Below, one piece after another: positions 33,916 to 43,639 of a stretch of 64,000 nucleotides of DNA. The DNA comes from an uncultured Nitrospira sp. GTDB taxonomy: Bacteria > Nitrospirota > Nitrospiria > Nitrospirales > Nitrospiraceae. The notes below the pieces were generated by a model that saw nothing but the letters and a program-made list of their open reading frames with translations, did no database searches and had not been told where the DNA came from. Location: positions 1 through 64,000 of the forward strand of contig CABVRZ010000016.1 of NCBI GenBank assembly GCA_902500775.1, given 5' to 3'. The position numbers were made by a program, and so were the translations under genes. Within the stretch, counting starts at the first letter, position 1. Every line of letters begins with the position of its first letter.

Positions 33916-34487
33916 CGTATCCGGATGATGGTGGTCGAACAATGGTAGACCTGCATATTCTTCCAGCGACATCAGAGATGCTGCCGGAGATTGTTGCGTT
34001 AGAAGAGGCTTGCTTCTCGGCGCCTTGGACGCGCAAAATGTTGGAAGCTGAGTTGACGGGGAATCCCTTTGCGCATTTTCTCGTCGCATGGCGTCAGGAT
34101 CGATCGGGGGAAGGAGCGGAATCAACGATTGTCGGGTACCATTGCTTTTGGATCGTCTTTGAAGAGCTGAGGTTGATGAATCTGGCGGTGCGAGGATCGA
34201 TGCGGAGACAGGGAGTGGGGAAGGCGCTTGTGATAGAGGCCTGCCGATTAGGGGCTGAACAGGCAGCCTCTCGGGCGATCCTCGAAGTCAGAGAGTCGAA
34301 CCATGCGGCTCGGTCCTTGTACACGCACATGGGGTTTATTCAGGTCGGCAAGCGCTCGCAGTATTATACCAATCCTACTGAAGACGCGTTCTTAATGGAA
34401 ATGAATCCACTCGTGCTGCCAGGTCGGCGGCAGCCAGAATCGGTCTGCCGTCCAGGAGGTGCTTCCCAGTTGCCAGATTTACTCTAA
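33912..34487 (+). CDS. rimI: Ribosomal protein S18 alanine N-acetyltransferase RimI-like
   Basis: GNAT acetyltransferase. Motif A is RGSMRRQGVGKALVIEACRL (acetyl-CoA binding); the N-terminal EEACFSAPWTRKMLEAEL and the C-terminal EVRESNHAARSLYTHMGF/RSQYYTNP pattern are typical of RimI. A 25-residue tail past the family end is not conserved-looking. The GTG start overlaps the tsaB stop; ATG 33942 is an alternative. The tsaB-rimI pair is a widespread arrangement. Confidence 0.92.
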   Translation: MTYPDDGGRTMVDLHILPATSEMLPEIVALEEACFSAPWTRKMLEAELTGNPFAHFLVAWRQDRSGEGAESTIVGYHCFWIVFEELRLMNLAVRGSMRRQGVGKALVIEACRLGAEQAASRAILEVRESNHAARSLYTHMGFIQVGKRSQYYTNPTEDAFLMEMNPLVLPGRRQPESVCRPGGASQLPDLL

Positions 34488-34503
34488 CCAGAGGAGGTGT
34501 CGT

Positions 34504-34743
34504 ATGTTGACGGAAGATGCGATCATGGAACAGCTTCGCCACACCAACACCGAATTCCGAGAGCTGGAAGAGTCCCACCATCGCCTGGATCTTGAACTCA
34601 ATGAGTTACAACGACGTCATGTACTGACACCACACGAAGAGCTCGAGAAAAAACGGATTCAAAAAGAGAAGCTGGTCAAGAAAGACAAGCTCGCAGAGAT
34701 CGTGCGTGTGTATCGGGAACAACGACTAGAGCCTGCACGGTAA
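34504..34743 (+). CDS. DUF465 (YdcH-like) small coiled-coil protein
   Basis: 79 residues, nearly all helical and highly charged: RELEESHHRLDLELNELQRR then LEKKRIQKEKLVKKDKLAEI. The length and the double-helix layout match DUF465/YdcH. GAGGAGG lies 6-8 bases before the ATG. Sits between rimI and tatC on the same strand. Function unknown. Confidence 0.85.
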   Translation: MLTEDAIMEQLRHTNTEFRELEESHHRLDLELNELQRRHVLTPHEELEKKRIQKEKLVKKDKLAEIVRVYREQRLEPAR

Positions 34744-34785
34744 TCAGCCAGTTGCCATAGCGACAGAGGACTCTTAGCCAGCGTG

Positions 34786-35562
34786 ATGCAGCAATTCGTT
34801 CATCCGCTTACCCATCACATCCAAGCCGTCAAGCGACGCTTGCTCATCATCGGGGCGACGATGGTGGGCGCATTGGTGCTCACGTTCACCTTTTCATCGG
34901 AGATGGTGGCTTGGCTGAATCGTCCCTTTCCAAATCAGCTGGCATTTTATGGGCCGACCGAGGCGCTCTTTGCGTCGATCAAGGTCTCGTTGTTGGCCGC
35001 AGTGATTCTGAGTCTGCCGGTCATTTTTTACCAGTGCTGGAAGTTCATCGAGCCAGCGTTGTTGCCGACGGAACAACGCTGGGCTATTCCTCTATTCATG
35101 ATCGCTGGTGGGTTGTTCGGCCTAGGCCTGGTGTTTTGCAATGTCGTGATTCTTCCGCTCGTGATTGAGTGGTTTGTGAGTTTCGGGTTGGATCGCGACA
35201 TTACCCCACAACTCAGTGTGGGGACCTACATCGATTTCAATGTGAAGTTCTTGCTCATCTTTGGGTGCGCGTTTGAATTGCCATTAGCTATGACCCTAAC
35301 AGCGATGACGGGAGTGGTTTCCGCACAGAAATTCGTCCAATACCGCAAACATGCCATCTTGCTCTGTCTCATTATTTCAGCGGTCGTCACACCGGACGCC
35401 ACACTGTTCACGATGCTTTTGATGGCTGTTCCCCTGATGGCACTGTACGAGGTCGGGATTCTCGGTGCGCGCCTGTTTGGGAGGCATCAGACGCCCAGTG
35501 ACATCGATTTGCCGCTTGATCCGGATCTGCCGATTCATACGGCGGGAACGAGGGTGCGATGA
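34786..35562 (+). CDS. tatC: Sec-independent protein translocase TatC
   Basis: Core membrane subunit of the twin-arginine pathway that exports folded proteins with RR signals. About six membrane spans are visible (for example LLIIGATMVGALVLTFTF, VSLLAAVILSLPVIFYQCW, MIAGGLFGLGLVFCNVVILP). Family residues: PTEALFASIKVSLLAA, FELPLAMTLTAMTGVVS, and YRKHAILLCLIISAVVTPD. The N-terminus is short (HPLTHHIQAVKRRL) and the usual Glu of the first loop is replaced by His-rich sequence. No tatA/tatB here. GTG 34783 is an alternative start. Overlaps the next gene by 4 bases. Confidence 0.93.
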   Translation: MQQFVHPLTHHIQAVKRRLLIIGATMVGALVLTFTFSSEMVAWLNRPFPNQLAFYGPTEALFASIKVSLLAAVILSLPVIFYQCWKFIEPALLPTEQRWAIPLFMIAGGLFGLGLVFCNVVILPLVIEWFVSFGLDRDITPQLSVGTYIDFNVKFLLIFGCAFELPLAMTLTAMTGVVSAQKFVQYRKHAILLCLIISAVVTPDATLFTMLLMAVPLMALYEVGILGARLFGRHQTPSDIDLPLDPDLPIHTAGTRVR

Positions 35563-36653
35563 CGGCGCAATTCGTAAGAGTGTGGGGGATCTCTTTTCTC
35601 ACAGGTGCCGTACTCGTGGGAGGTGCTGTGTTGTTCTGTGCCACGAGAGGAGAGGCTGTTCAGTTGCACTCCTCGTCGCCTACGACGCTGTCTGTGGCAG
35701 ATCCCTCCCCATCACCTGGCCCGTTTGACCAATCCATTGCAAGTGTACAGGCACTTGTCATGGACAGCCATGGCGCGATCTATGCCGGGTCATTCGGGCA
35801 CGGAATTTTCCGCAGTGCTGATCGAGGTTCAACATGGGTTCGAGTAGGGGGGGGAGTGACCGATCCGTTTATTTTGAGCTTGTCATGCACCAAGGATGGC
35901 GCCATTTATGCTGGGACATTTCGCGGAGGGGTGTTTCGTTCGCGTGACGAAGGTCACTCTTGGCAACCGGTCAGCACTGGGCTTAAGCGCCTCGAGGTGA
36001 AAGCCTTACTGGCTGTCGACCAGGAGCTCTTCGCCGGAACCGGCGATGGTGTTTATCGCCTGCGGCAGTCTGACGATCATTGGATTCCTGTCACGTCGGG
36101 CTTGGACGATATTTTGGTCCATGCTCTGGCTCGCTCATCGGATGGGACGCTCTTTGCCGGAACGTCAGGGAAGGGCCTCTTTCGCTTCAGTCCTCGCTCA
36201 TCTGGGTGGGTGCGTCTGCATCATGGGTTGAAGGACCACGAAGGGATGATCGAAAACTTTATTCGTGTCCTCGTCGTTGATCACGATCAGAACATTGTTG
36301 CTGGAACGTTCGATGGCGGAGTGTTCCGCAGTGCCGATGGTGGACTGACTTGGCGACCGATCAGTCGGGCATTGCCCAACGATTCCATCCGAGGTATCGT
36401 GTCGAACAATCGGACCTTGGTGGTGGCGACAGGGAATGGAATTTTTAAGACCGAAGATCAGGGCAAGCAATGGATTCCGGTGAATAAGGGATTGACCAAC
36501 CAAGCGATCCAGGTGTTGATCGGATCCAAAGAAACAGGACTCTATGCTGGAACGAGTTCGGGAGTGTTTCGTAGTGACGATGGGAGTTCATGGATTGCCG
36601 TGAACGAAGGGTTGGAGGCGGGAATTGCCCCGCCGCCGTTTCTCTTTCGATAA
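35559..36653 (+). CDS. Exported BNR/Ycf48-like beta-propeller protein
   Basis: 364 residues with an N-terminal membrane/signal segment (SFLTGAVLVGGAVLFCATRG) followed by a Pro/Ser-rich spacer. From about residue 60 there are seven similar units of ~42 residues with the pattern AGTFxGGVFRSxDxGxSWxP (for example IYAGTFRGGVFRSRDEGHSW, VAGTFDGGVFRSADGGLTW), the BNR/Asp-box repeat of seven-bladed propellers. Such proteins bind ligands or help assemble complexes; Ycf48 assembles photosystem II, but there is no evidence of a similar role here. Overlaps tatC. Confidence 0.88.
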   Translation: MTAQFVRVWGISFLTGAVLVGGAVLFCATRGEAVQLHSSSPTTLSVADPSPSPGPFDQSIASVQALVMDSHGAIYAGSFGHGIFRSADRGSTWVRVGGGVTDPFILSLSCTKDGAIYAGTFRGGVFRSRDEGHSWQPVSTGLKRLEVKALLAVDQELFAGTGDGVYRLRQSDDHWIPVTSGLDDILVHALARSSDGTLFAGTSGKGLFRFSPRSSGWVRLHHGLKDHEGMIENFIRVLVVDHDQNIVAGTFDGGVFRSADGGLTWRPISRALPNDSIRGIVSNNRTLVVATGNGIFKTEDQGKQWIPVNKGLTNQAIQVLIGSKETGLYAGTSSGVFRSDDGSSWIAVNEGLEAGIAPPPFLFR

Positions 36654-36673
36654 CATGAGAAAGGATACAGGGA

Positions 36674-37186
36674 ATGGCTGAGAGCGATGAGAAGGTACGA
36701 GCGACGATTGCTGTGACCAGCAAGGGGCAGCCGATCGGCGACATTGTGCTGAAGTTTTTTTCCGATGTGGCGCCTGGTCATGTCACGAATTTTATCAAGC
36801 TGTCCAAAGAGGGATTTTACAACGGGACGACGTTTCATCGGGTGATCCCTGGATTCATGGTTCAAGGGGGGGACCCAAATAGTAAGAGCTCAGATCGCTC
36901 CTCCCATGGTATGGGTGGCCCTGGGTATAAGGTCAAGGCTGAGTTTAACAGTACACCCCATAAACGTGGGATCGTCTCGATGGCGCGAGCCAATGATCCG
37001 GATAGTGCCGGGTCACAGTTCTTTATCTGTGTTGCCGATGCAAACTTCCTCGATTGGCAATACACCGTCTTTGCAGAGGTGGTGACCGGCATGGATGTGG
37101 CTGACAAGATTGTCAGTATGAAACGTGATGGGCGAGACAATCCCTTAGAGCGTGCTGAGATGACCGTTACGATCACTGAAGGGTGA
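36674..37186 (+). CDS. Cyclophilin-type peptidyl-prolyl isomerase
   Basis: Catalyses proline cis-trans isomerisation. The active-site block is FHRVIPGFMVQGGDP, followed by KAEFNSTPHKRGIVSMARAN and SAGSQFFICVADANFLD, all in normal order. 170 residues without a signal peptide, so cytoplasmic. AAAGGA precedes the ATG at good spacing. It continues the same-strand row from tatC and ends exactly where the next lipoprotein frame opens. Confidence 0.95.
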   Translation: MAESDEKVRATIAVTSKGQPIGDIVLKFFSDVAPGHVTNFIKLSKEGFYNGTTFHRVIPGFMVQGGDPNSKSSDRSSHGMGGPGYKVKAEFNSTPHKRGIVSMARANDPDSAGSQFFICVADANFLDWQYTVFAEVVTGMDVADKIVSMKRDGRDNPLERAEMTVTITEG

Positions 37187-37246
37187 ATGGGAGTGGCGAG
37201 CGCGGTGAACGGTCGCAGGACACAGGATCGAAAGCTGAACAGGTGC

Positions 37247-37972
37247 ATGCTAATTGCTCGCGTCCTTCTGGTGCTTGCTCCTGTTCTGCTTGTCGGATGT
37301 GCGGTGCCACATATCCCATCACGGATCGTCTACGAAGATCCTGTAAACTATGTGCGACTCGAAATGGATGATGAAGTTCTCGCTGAATGGCCACCCACCC
37401 ATCATACCCACCCATTTCTCATAGAGTCGGGTAAGATCCGGGCGATCTTGACGGGAATGAAGGTACAGGAACATCGCACGTTACTCCAACGCAGGTTTCT
37501 TGGTGAGTCCCCGGTGGTTCCGGCCTTTACGGAAGAGGAGATCACGCTTTTGTCGGCTCAACTGGCGGGAGCGCTGGCCGAAGCAACCTATAATGAGCGT
37601 GTCACGTTTTATCTCAGCCAACCACAGACATTTGCGCGGCGCATTATTACGACGGGGGGATTGTATATCCATGGAACCGAATTACATTTTTTACTGGGGA
37701 ACTGGCGAATCATTTATGGTATTCCGGCCTATGGCATGATCTACGATCGCCGCTATCCCATGAGGCCGACTGCGGCTAAAGGGTTTGACCTGCTCTTTCA
37801 GCCGGCTGATGCGGTCATTCCTCTAAACAACAGCATGCTCGATGGGATGTTCGCCAATGCCAAAGATGAGCTGGTTGTCGATTTAACCAAACTCGAACCG
37901 TCTGAGCCAGTCACGTTCCTCCTCAGGCTGTGTGCGGGTCGTCAGACCCTCTGTTCACGGAAGCCTAGCTAA
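37247..37972 (+). CDS. Lipoprotein of unknown function, 241 aa
   Basis: Signal sequence MLIARVLLVLAPVLLVGC ends in a good lipobox (Leu-Val-Gly-Cys). The mature part is mixed alpha/beta and has no repeat (SRIVYEDPVNYVRLEMDDEV, LLGNWRIIYGIPAYGMIYDR). I do not recognise it; it may be anchored in the outer membrane. ATG 37247 begins the signal peptide; the frame is open another 60 bases back, where only the PPIase stop region lies. Its 3' end overlaps the antisense remnant by a few bases. Confidence 0.8.
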   Translation: MLIARVLLVLAPVLLVGCAVPHIPSRIVYEDPVNYVRLEMDDEVLAEWPPTHHTHPFLIESGKIRAILTGMKVQEHRTLLQRRFLGESPVVPAFTEEEITLLSAQLAGALAEATYNERVTFYLSQPQTFARRIITTGGLYIHGTELHFLLGNWRIIYGIPAYGMIYDRRYPMRPTAAKGFDLLFQPADAVIPLNNSMLDGMFANAKDELVVDLTKLEPSEPVTFLLRLCAGRQTLCSRKPS

Positions 37973-38235
37973 TCCCTTCTTTGCTCGATCGTAGCGCGAT
38001 CAGGTGAGAGTCTTCATGGGCCACAGGCCTGTGAACATGCATCTTGGTCACTTCAGTCAGCCCTTCCATGAGCGGGGACCAGCCAAGCTTATTCTGGCCT
38101 AAGATCCGGTCACCCAATCGAATGAATGGTGAACACGCTCATCTTTCTCTAACAATTCAGGCGATAACATCGAAACCACCGGCCTAGTCTTGGATGATCA
38201 AGTCAAGGATGAAGCGATGTAGGTATTGCCGAATC
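37965..38235 (-). pseudogene. Frameshifted remnant of an unknown gene
   Basis: On the minus strand three frames take turns to give protein-like sequence: RQYLHRFILDLIIQD (about 38190-38235), then SSKTRPVVSMLSPELLEKD and RVHHSFDWVTG, then LGQNKLGWSPLMEGLTEVTK followed by MHVHRPVAHEDSHLIALRSS to a stop at 37965-37967. Each piece is ended by a stop or shift. The parent family is not recognised. Confidence 0.45.
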
Positions 38236-38449
38236 GGGGGACAAGACATCCTGATGGTAAGAAGGGCAGTGGGTTGAGGGTCAGTTTCGGAAAGAGTGGC
38301 TACCTGGTGCAAAGATGGGAAGAACTTTATCGGGCTTCACGGTTACGGTGGATGTGCCTGTCTAGAGTGGATTGTAGACGACGGGCGAGAACCCTGCACG
38401 TAGAGGGCATGGGTAATCTTTCCTTATAGTAATCAACGCTCTACCCGTT
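38236..38449. other. Non-coding gap before the flavoprotein gene
   Basis: About 210 bases with no supported gene on either strand. Weak protein-like words on the minus strand (TVKPDKVLPIFAPGS) could be more of the neighbouring remnant. A promoter-like pair follows at 38450. Confidence 0.3.
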
Positions 38450-38479
38450 TTGACAGTGCAGGAATCGCTATGTTAGAGT
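38450..38479 (+). promoter_or_regulatory. Sigma-70-type promoter of the flavoprotein gene
   Basis: Perfect TTGACA (38450-38455), 18-base spacer, TAGAGT (38474-38479). About 56 bases before the ATG of the downstream gene, leaving an untranslated leader of ~50 bases. Confidence 0.55.
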
Positions 38480-38535
38480 CCGCGAATTGTTGATAATCAA
38501 GGCTTTTCTACGTACATCTTGAAGGACGATTAAAT

Positions 38536-39888
38536 ATGAGCGGATTGCAGGCACATGTAGTGATCGTGGCCGGAGCAGGACCGGCTGGTTTGGCAGCCAC
38601 AGCTGCCCTTTCTAAAGCTGGGCATGAGGTGATCATTCTGAATCGTGACATCAAGTTTGGTGGGCTGGCTGAATATGGGATTTTCCCGTCTAAATTGAAG
38701 CTCCGCGGTGGTCTTAAAAAACAGTATTGGGAGCTCTTGCAGCAGAAGAATGTCCACTATTTGGGGAATGTCACGATCGGAAAGGGGAAGGACCTTACAG
38801 TTGAAGAGGTCTGTGGGCTGGGAGCGAGCGCGGTAGTCTTCACAATTGGTGCTCAGGGAACTAAAGCCATTGGCGTTGAGGGGGATTCTGCCCAAGGCGT
38901 GTTCCACGCGAAAGATGTCGTCTATCACTTCAATCGACTCCCAGGATTTGGGGATCGCCCGTTCGACATGGGGAAACACGTTGCGGTGATTGGCGCGGGA
39001 GATGTGATGGTGGACATCGCCCACTGGTTGACCCGCTATAAGAAGGTCGAGCGTGTCACGGCGATCGTAAGACGGGGGCCTGTCGAACGAAAATATAACC
39101 CCAAAGAGATTCGAAGCGTCTGTGCCAGTATGGATCTTGATGGGATTAAGGCCGAGTTTGTCCGTATCAAGGACCGTCTTGCCAAGGTTGGTCAGAATCC
39201 GGATGAGGTGTTGAAGGCGTTCACTGACGAGTTTACGAAGTGTGAACCGGCGGTGTCTGAGACCAAGATGGGCTTCCGTTTCCTTGCCTCTCCCAAACGG
39301 ATTCTCGTTGATGGCAACAATCGGGTTCGGGGACTCGAAATGGAGGACAATCGGCTCGACCCCAAGGGACAAGATACGGTTGCTGTGGGCTTGAAAGAGT
39401 ATTATGAGTTTTCGTGTGATTCAGTGGTGTTTGCGGTTGGCGATAAGGTCGATGAAACCGTCGGTCTCCCCTATAAGAGCGGCCTGTTTACCACCAACCC
39501 TAACAAGACCGGGAATGATCCTGATGATGCGCTGTTCCAGGCCTATGACGAATCGACTGGCCAGGTGATCGATGGAGTTTTCTTGGCCGGTTGGGCTCGA
39601 AAAGCCAGTGAAGGCCTCGTTGGTGTTGCCAAACGCGATGGGGATTGGTGTGCGGAGGTGGTTGAACGGTATCTGGGAGCCAAGGGTAAAAGGGGAGACG
39701 TGAAGATTGTCCTGGATCGTTTGCACATGCGATTACAACAACGACAGAGTCGGCCCGTTAATGTGAATGGGTTGAGGGCACTGGATGTGGCGGAACGTTC
39801 ATTCTCCGGGAAGACTGACTGTATCGGTGAGTTCAAGTTTTCGGCAAATCAGGACATGCTGAAGTATATCGAACAGAAGAGCGTGTGA
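38536..39888 (+). CDS. Ferredoxin-NADP reductase-like flavoprotein (adrenodoxin reductase family)
   Basis: 450 residues. The FAD-binding Rossmann motif is VAGAGPAGLAATAALSKAG at the N-terminus; the NADP-binding fold begins VAVIGAGDVMVDIAHWL at about 155; GWARKASEGLVGVAKRDG is the C-terminal FAD-contact block of the FprA/adrenodoxin reductase group. It probably passes electrons between NAD(P)H and a ferredoxin, possibly in reverse as needed for carbon fixation in a chemolithotroph. It could also be related to the glutamate synthase small subunit. A promoter lies just upstream; convergent with nadK. Confidence 0.85.
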   Translation: MSGLQAHVVIVAGAGPAGLAATAALSKAGHEVIILNRDIKFGGLAEYGIFPSKLKLRGGLKKQYWELLQQKNVHYLGNVTIGKGKDLTVEEVCGLGASAVVFTIGAQGTKAIGVEGDSAQGVFHAKDVVYHFNRLPGFGDRPFDMGKHVAVIGAGDVMVDIAHWLTRYKKVERVTAIVRRGPVERKYNPKEIRSVCASMDLDGIKAEFVRIKDRLAKVGQNPDEVLKAFTDEFTKCEPAVSETKMGFRFLASPKRILVDGNNRVRGLEMEDNRLDPKGQDTVAVGLKEYYEFSCDSVVFAVGDKVDETVGLPYKSGLFTTNPNKTGNDPDDALFQAYDESTGQVIDGVFLAGWARKASEGLVGVAKRDGDWCAEVVERYLGAKGKRGDVKIVLDRLHMRLQQRQSRPVNVNGLRALDVAERSFSGKTDCIGEFKFSANQDMLKYIEQKSV

Positions 39889-39912
39889 CGCTGGCGGATC
39901 GCGATCTCGTCC

Positions 39913-40773
39913 TCAGCTATGCCCCCACTTTAACTTTTCCCGTAACACTTCATAATAGTGGCTTTCTGGAAATCTGATGAGTTGAGTCCGGCTCTCTGAA
40001 GCTTGAATAACCGCGGTGTCTCCCTGAGTTATGGCGACGCCGACTTGCCCATCTAGCGTCGCCATTGATCCATCATCTTTACTTGTCAGTGTGACTTCAA
40101 TGACGGCATTGGCGGGCACGATCAAGGGGCGATGAGTTAAGGTGTGTGGACAGATTGGTGTCAGGATGAGCGCTTGGAGGCCTGGATTCATGATCGGGCC
40201 CCCGGCCGAGAGTGAATAGGCGGTAGAGCCTGTGGGGGTTCCGATAATTAGGCCATCGCCACGAAGATTCGTGACGAATTGGCCTCCAATTGCAACATGT
40301 AGCTCAATCATGCGAGCCAAGGTGCCTTTGCTGATGACCACATCGTTGAGCACGACGCCTTGCGCGACCGTTTCGCCATGCCGGTGGATATGTGTGGTGA
40401 GCATCAGTCGTTCATCAAGGGCAAAATCGTTGGCGAAGACTCGTTCGAGTGACGGATAAAGATTGTCCAATCGGACCTCCGTCAAGAATCCAAGCCCTCC
40501 CATATTGACTCCCAGAATTGGAATACTTCGTTCAGCGGCAAGTCGCGCTGCGCTGAGAATAGTTCCGTCTCCTCCCAGCACCAAGAGGACATCGGCCTTT
40601 TGAGCCAGTTGAGTTTTGGGGAGTCCTCCTGGTTCATTCAATAACAATGCAGAAGTCGTATCGAGTAAGACATCGATGTGACGGTCACGGAGCCAGCCTA
40701 CTACGCCAAGCAGCGTGGCCTTGACCTCAGGGAACTTTGGCTTCGTTAAGATCCCAATACTTTTACTTTTCAT
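39913..40773 (-). CDS. nadK: NAD kinase
   Basis: Makes NADP from NAD and ATP (or polyphosphate). The GGDGT motif is in LLVLGGDGTILSAARLAAE, and the second block is RGDGLIIGTPTGSTAYSLSAGGP. From ATG 40773 (MKSKSIGILTKP) it has 286 residues, the family norm; an in-frame extension upstream is not protein-like. Divergent from clpC across a 403-base gap. Confidence 0.95.
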   Translation of the reverse strand: MKSKSIGILTKPKFPEVKATLLGVVGWLRDRHIDVLLDTTSALLLNEPGGLPKTQLAQKADVLLVLGGDGTILSAARLAAERSIPILGVNMGGLGFLTEVRLDNLYPSLERVFANDFALDERLMLTTHIHRHGETVAQGVVLNDVVISKGTLARMIELHVAIGGQFVTNLRGDGLIIGTPTGSTAYSLSAGGPIMNPGLQALILTPICPHTLTHRPLIVPANAVIEVTLTSKDDGSMATLDGQVGVAITQGDTAVIQASESRTQLIRFPESHYYEVLREKLKWGHS

Positions 40774-41080
40774 GAGTGCTAAGCATATGGTTGGATGACT
40801 GGGGGAGTGATTGTATCGGGATGCGTAATTTTGTGTCAATGAAAAGGCTCTTGAGGCTCTGTGTCGCCGATGGAGAGGAGATTGAGAGGAACTGCCCCGT
40901 CATTCGTCCAGCGAGGACTTCATACTCTCGATCGAATGGCCATTCAGATGTAGTGAGGCATGGTCGTGTTGAGGCTCTTCCTCCTGCAACCCACTCAGGT
41001 CCTCCTGATGTTTCTCGCTCAGAAGGCGGTGGGATCTATAAGTCAGCGCCTGGCTTTACCGTCTCGTTCTCTGCTCAATC
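40774..41080. other. Non-coding part of the nadK-clpC divergent gap
   Basis: About 300 bases without a supported gene. Short plus-strand frames here lack ribosome sites. It should contain the nadK promoter and regulatory sequence for clpC; I could not pick a CtsR- or HrcA-like operator. Confidence 0.35.
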
Positions 41081-41109
41081 TTGACTCTCTATCATACTGT
41101 GGTTAGAAT
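41081..41109 (+). promoter_or_regulatory. Sigma-70-type promoter of clpC
   Basis: TTGACT (41081-41086), exact 17-base spacer, TAGAAT (41104-41109). Followed by a leader of about 60 bases to the clpC ATG at 41177. One of the clearest promoters in the window. Confidence 0.68.
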
Positions 41110-41176
41110 CAGGGCAAGGTTTTTCAAGGGGTTGCTTGAACACGGCCGGGGTCCCACTCACCGAGAAGGAGGCAGG

Positions 41177-43603
41177 ATGTTCGAACGATTTACGGATAAG
41201 GGTCGGAAGATCATCATCCTTGCGCGTGAGGAGGCCGAGCGGCATCAAAATGACTATCTGGGTACTGAACATCTGGTCTTAGCAATCCTTCGTGAGTCCG
41301 ACGGGATTGCCCTCATGATTCTGAAGAAGATGGGACTGTCGACTGAGCAGATCCGGCTGGAAATTGAACGAAACCTGCCCGGTGGTGGAACAACTATGAC
41401 GTTTGGGGAGATCCCCTTTAGCCCACGGGTCAAGAAGGTTATTGAGTATGGGGTTGAGGAGGCACGGTTGCTGGGCCACAACCACATTGGGAGTGAGCAT
41501 CTCCTCCTCGGGTTGTTGCGAGAGGAGGAAGGGATTGGTGGAAAAATTCTTCGAAGTTTGGGAGCGAACCTTCTCACGGCACGTCAGTTGACCGTGACGT
41601 TTTTGCGGAAATCAGCTCCACGTGAACGTGATCGGAAAAGCAATACTCCGGCATTGGATGAGTTCGGGCGTGACCTGACCCAGATGGCGCAGGAAGGTCA
41701 ATTGGATCCAGTGATTGGTCGAGCTGACGAAATCGAGCGGGTCTTGCAGATTCTCAGTCGGCGAAGCAAGAACAACCCGGTACTCATTGGAGAATCGGGA
41801 GTCGGGAAAACCGCTATCGTTGAAGGCCTTGCTCAAAGAATCGTCCAGTCTGAGGTGCCCGATAATCTGCTCTCGCGTCGGGTCATTGCATTAGATCTCG
41901 GGTCTCTTGTCGCGGGGACGAAATACCGTGGTCAGTTTGAAGAGCGCCTGAAGGTCGTGATGAAGGAAATTGTTCAGGCCGGCAACATCATTATTTTCAT
42001 CGATGAACTTCATACGCTGGTGGGAGCTGGAGCGGCTGAGGGATCTATTGATGCCTCGAATATGCTGAAGCCGGCGCTCTCGCGTGGTGAAATTCAGTGT
42101 ATCGGAGCGACAACCTTAGACGAGTATCGAAAACATATCGAAAAAGATGGAGCGTTGAAGCGCAGGTTCCAGCCGATTTACGTTCAGCCGCCAAACATGG
42201 ATGAGACCGTCCGTATTATTCAAGGGCTTCGTGACCGGTACGAAGAACATCATGGAGTGGAGATTACAGAGGACGCCATCGTGGAGGCCGTCAAGTTGTC
42301 TGATCGGTACATCACTGATCGGTTTTTGCCTGACAAGGCGATCGATTTGATTGATGAAACAGGATCACGCGCCAAACTGCAGACCTATGCGTTGCCTTCA
42401 GAATTGAAGGCGATGGAGCAGGAACTGAAGAAAGTCGCACGAGAGAAAGAGCTGTCGATTTCCATGCAGAATTTCGAGGAAGCGGTTCGGCATCGCGAGG
42501 AAGAAGAGCGGTTACGCAAGCTACTCGATGAATCGAAACGAGAATGGAAAAAGAACCAAGAGAAAAATAAGCCGGTAATTGGAAAGGAAGATGTTGCCTA
42601 CGTTGTCTCAAAAATGACGGGCATTCCGCTCTTCAAGCTGGAAGAAGAGGAGTCGAATAAGCTTCTGCGAATGGAAGAGTTCCTCCACAAGAGGGTTGTC
42701 GGTCAAAACGAGGCGATTTCAGCCGTGGCCCGAGCGATTCGCCGTTCTCGAGCCGGTTTGAAGGAGACGAAGAAACCGATAGGGTCTTTCATTTTTCTTG
42801 GACCGACAGGGGTCGGGAAAACCGAACTTGCCAGGACATTGGCCGAGTTTCTGTTCAACAGTGAAGATGCCTTGATTCGTGTCGATATGTCCGAGTACCA
42901 GGAGAAGTTCACGAGTTCCAGGCTGTTCGGCGCTCCTCCAGGGTATGTAGGATATGAGGAAGGTGGCCAGCTGACTGAAAAAGTTCGTCGTCGGCCTTAT
43001 TCTGTGGTTTTGTTTGATGAAATTGAGAAGGCGCATCCCGACGTGTTTAATGTGCTGCTCCAAGTGTTGGATGATGGCGTTCTGACCGACAGCCTTGGCA
43101 GAAAGATCGATTTTAAGAATACGGTGGTCATCATGACGTCCAACATTGGGACGAAGATGATCCAAAAAGGTGTGTCGCTCGGATTCCAGAGCACGGAGGG
43201 CGAAGTCGCACGTCGGAAAAAGGAAGAGGTGATTGGAGAGCTTCGCAAGTCATTCAGCCCAGAGTTTTTGAATCGTATTGATGAGATCGTTATTTTCCAT
43301 CAACTCGAGAAAGAGCAGCTCTACAATATCCTGGACATTCTGCTCCGTGAGTTGAATCTGCGGCTGGTTGATAAGGGGATTGAGATTGAGGTTGATGACG
43401 AAGTCAAGCAGTGGCTCATTAAGGAAGGCTATGAGCCGCTCTATGGGGCAAGACCAATGCGGAGAGCCATCCAGCGTGCTATCGGTGATCCTCTTTCTGA
43501 CGAACTGATCAGGGGACGCTTTAAGGAGAGCCGAAAAGTGAAAGTGGTTTTGCGCGATGGGGCCCCGACGTTTATCGAGCAGGAGGCGATGGCTGGAGTC
43601 TAA
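41177..43603 (+). CDS. clpC: ATP-dependent Clp protease ATP-binding subunit ClpC
   Basis: AAA+ unfoldase that feeds ClpP. Residues 1-145 hold two Clp-N repeats; the first AAA domain has GESGVGKT and [13 protein letters not shown]; a UVR-type middle segment ([20 protein letters not shown]) marks ClpC rather than ClpB; the second AAA domain has [18 protein letters not shown] and [16 protein letters not shown]. 808 residues from ATG 41177, which has GGAGG upstream; the frame reaches further back but that region holds the promoter. A strong terminator follows. clpP is not in the window. Confidence 0.97.
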   Translation: MFERFTDKGRKIIILAREEAERHQNDYLGTEHLVLAILRESDGIALMILKKMGLSTEQIRLEIERNLPGGGTTMTFGEIPFSPRVKKVIEYGVEEARLLGHNHIGSEHLLLGLLREEEGIGGKILRSLGANLLTARQLTVTFLRKSAPRERDRKSNTPALDEFGRDLTQMAQEGQLDPVIGRADEIERVLQILSRRSKNNPVLIGESGVGKTAIVEGLAQRIVQSEVPDNLLSRRVIALDLGSLVAGTKYRGQFEERLKVVMKEIVQAGNIIIFIDELHTLVGAGAAEGSIDASNMLKPALSRGEIQCIGATTLDEYRKHIEKDGALKRRFQPIYVQPPNMDETVRIIQGLRDRYEEHHGVEITEDAIVEAVKLSDRYITDRFLPDKAIDLIDETGSRAKLQTYALPSELKAMEQELKKVAREKELSISMQNFEEAVRHREEEERLRKLLDESKREWKKNQEKNKPVIGKEDVAYVVSKMTGIPLFKLEEEESNKLLRMEEFLHKRVVGQNEAISAVARAIRRSRAGLKETKKPIGSFIFLGPTGVGKTELARTLAEFLFNSEDALIRVDMSEYQEKFTSSRLFGAPPGYVGYEEGGQLTEKVRRRPYSVVLFDEIEKAHPDVFNVLLQVLDDGVLTDSLGRKIDFKNTVVIMTSNIGTKMIQKGVSLGFQSTEGEVARRKKEEVIGELRKSFSPEFLNRIDEIVIFHQLEKEQLYNILDILLRELNLRLVDKGIEIEVDDEVKQWLIKEGYEPLYGARPMRRAIQRAIGDPLSDELIRGRFKESRKVKVVLRDGAPTFIEQEAMAGV

Positions 43604-43639
43604 TACCCTCCTGTGGTCATTACGCGATTGAATATGCTG

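Noticed and set aside
38226-38429. 67-residue plus-strand frame before the flavoprotein gene
   Set aside because: Arg/Ser-rich, no ribosome site, and partly antisense to remnant coding sequence.
38530-39372. 280-residue open frame antisense to the flavoprotein gene
   Set aside because: Shadow of a real gene; no homology-like motifs and no ribosome site.
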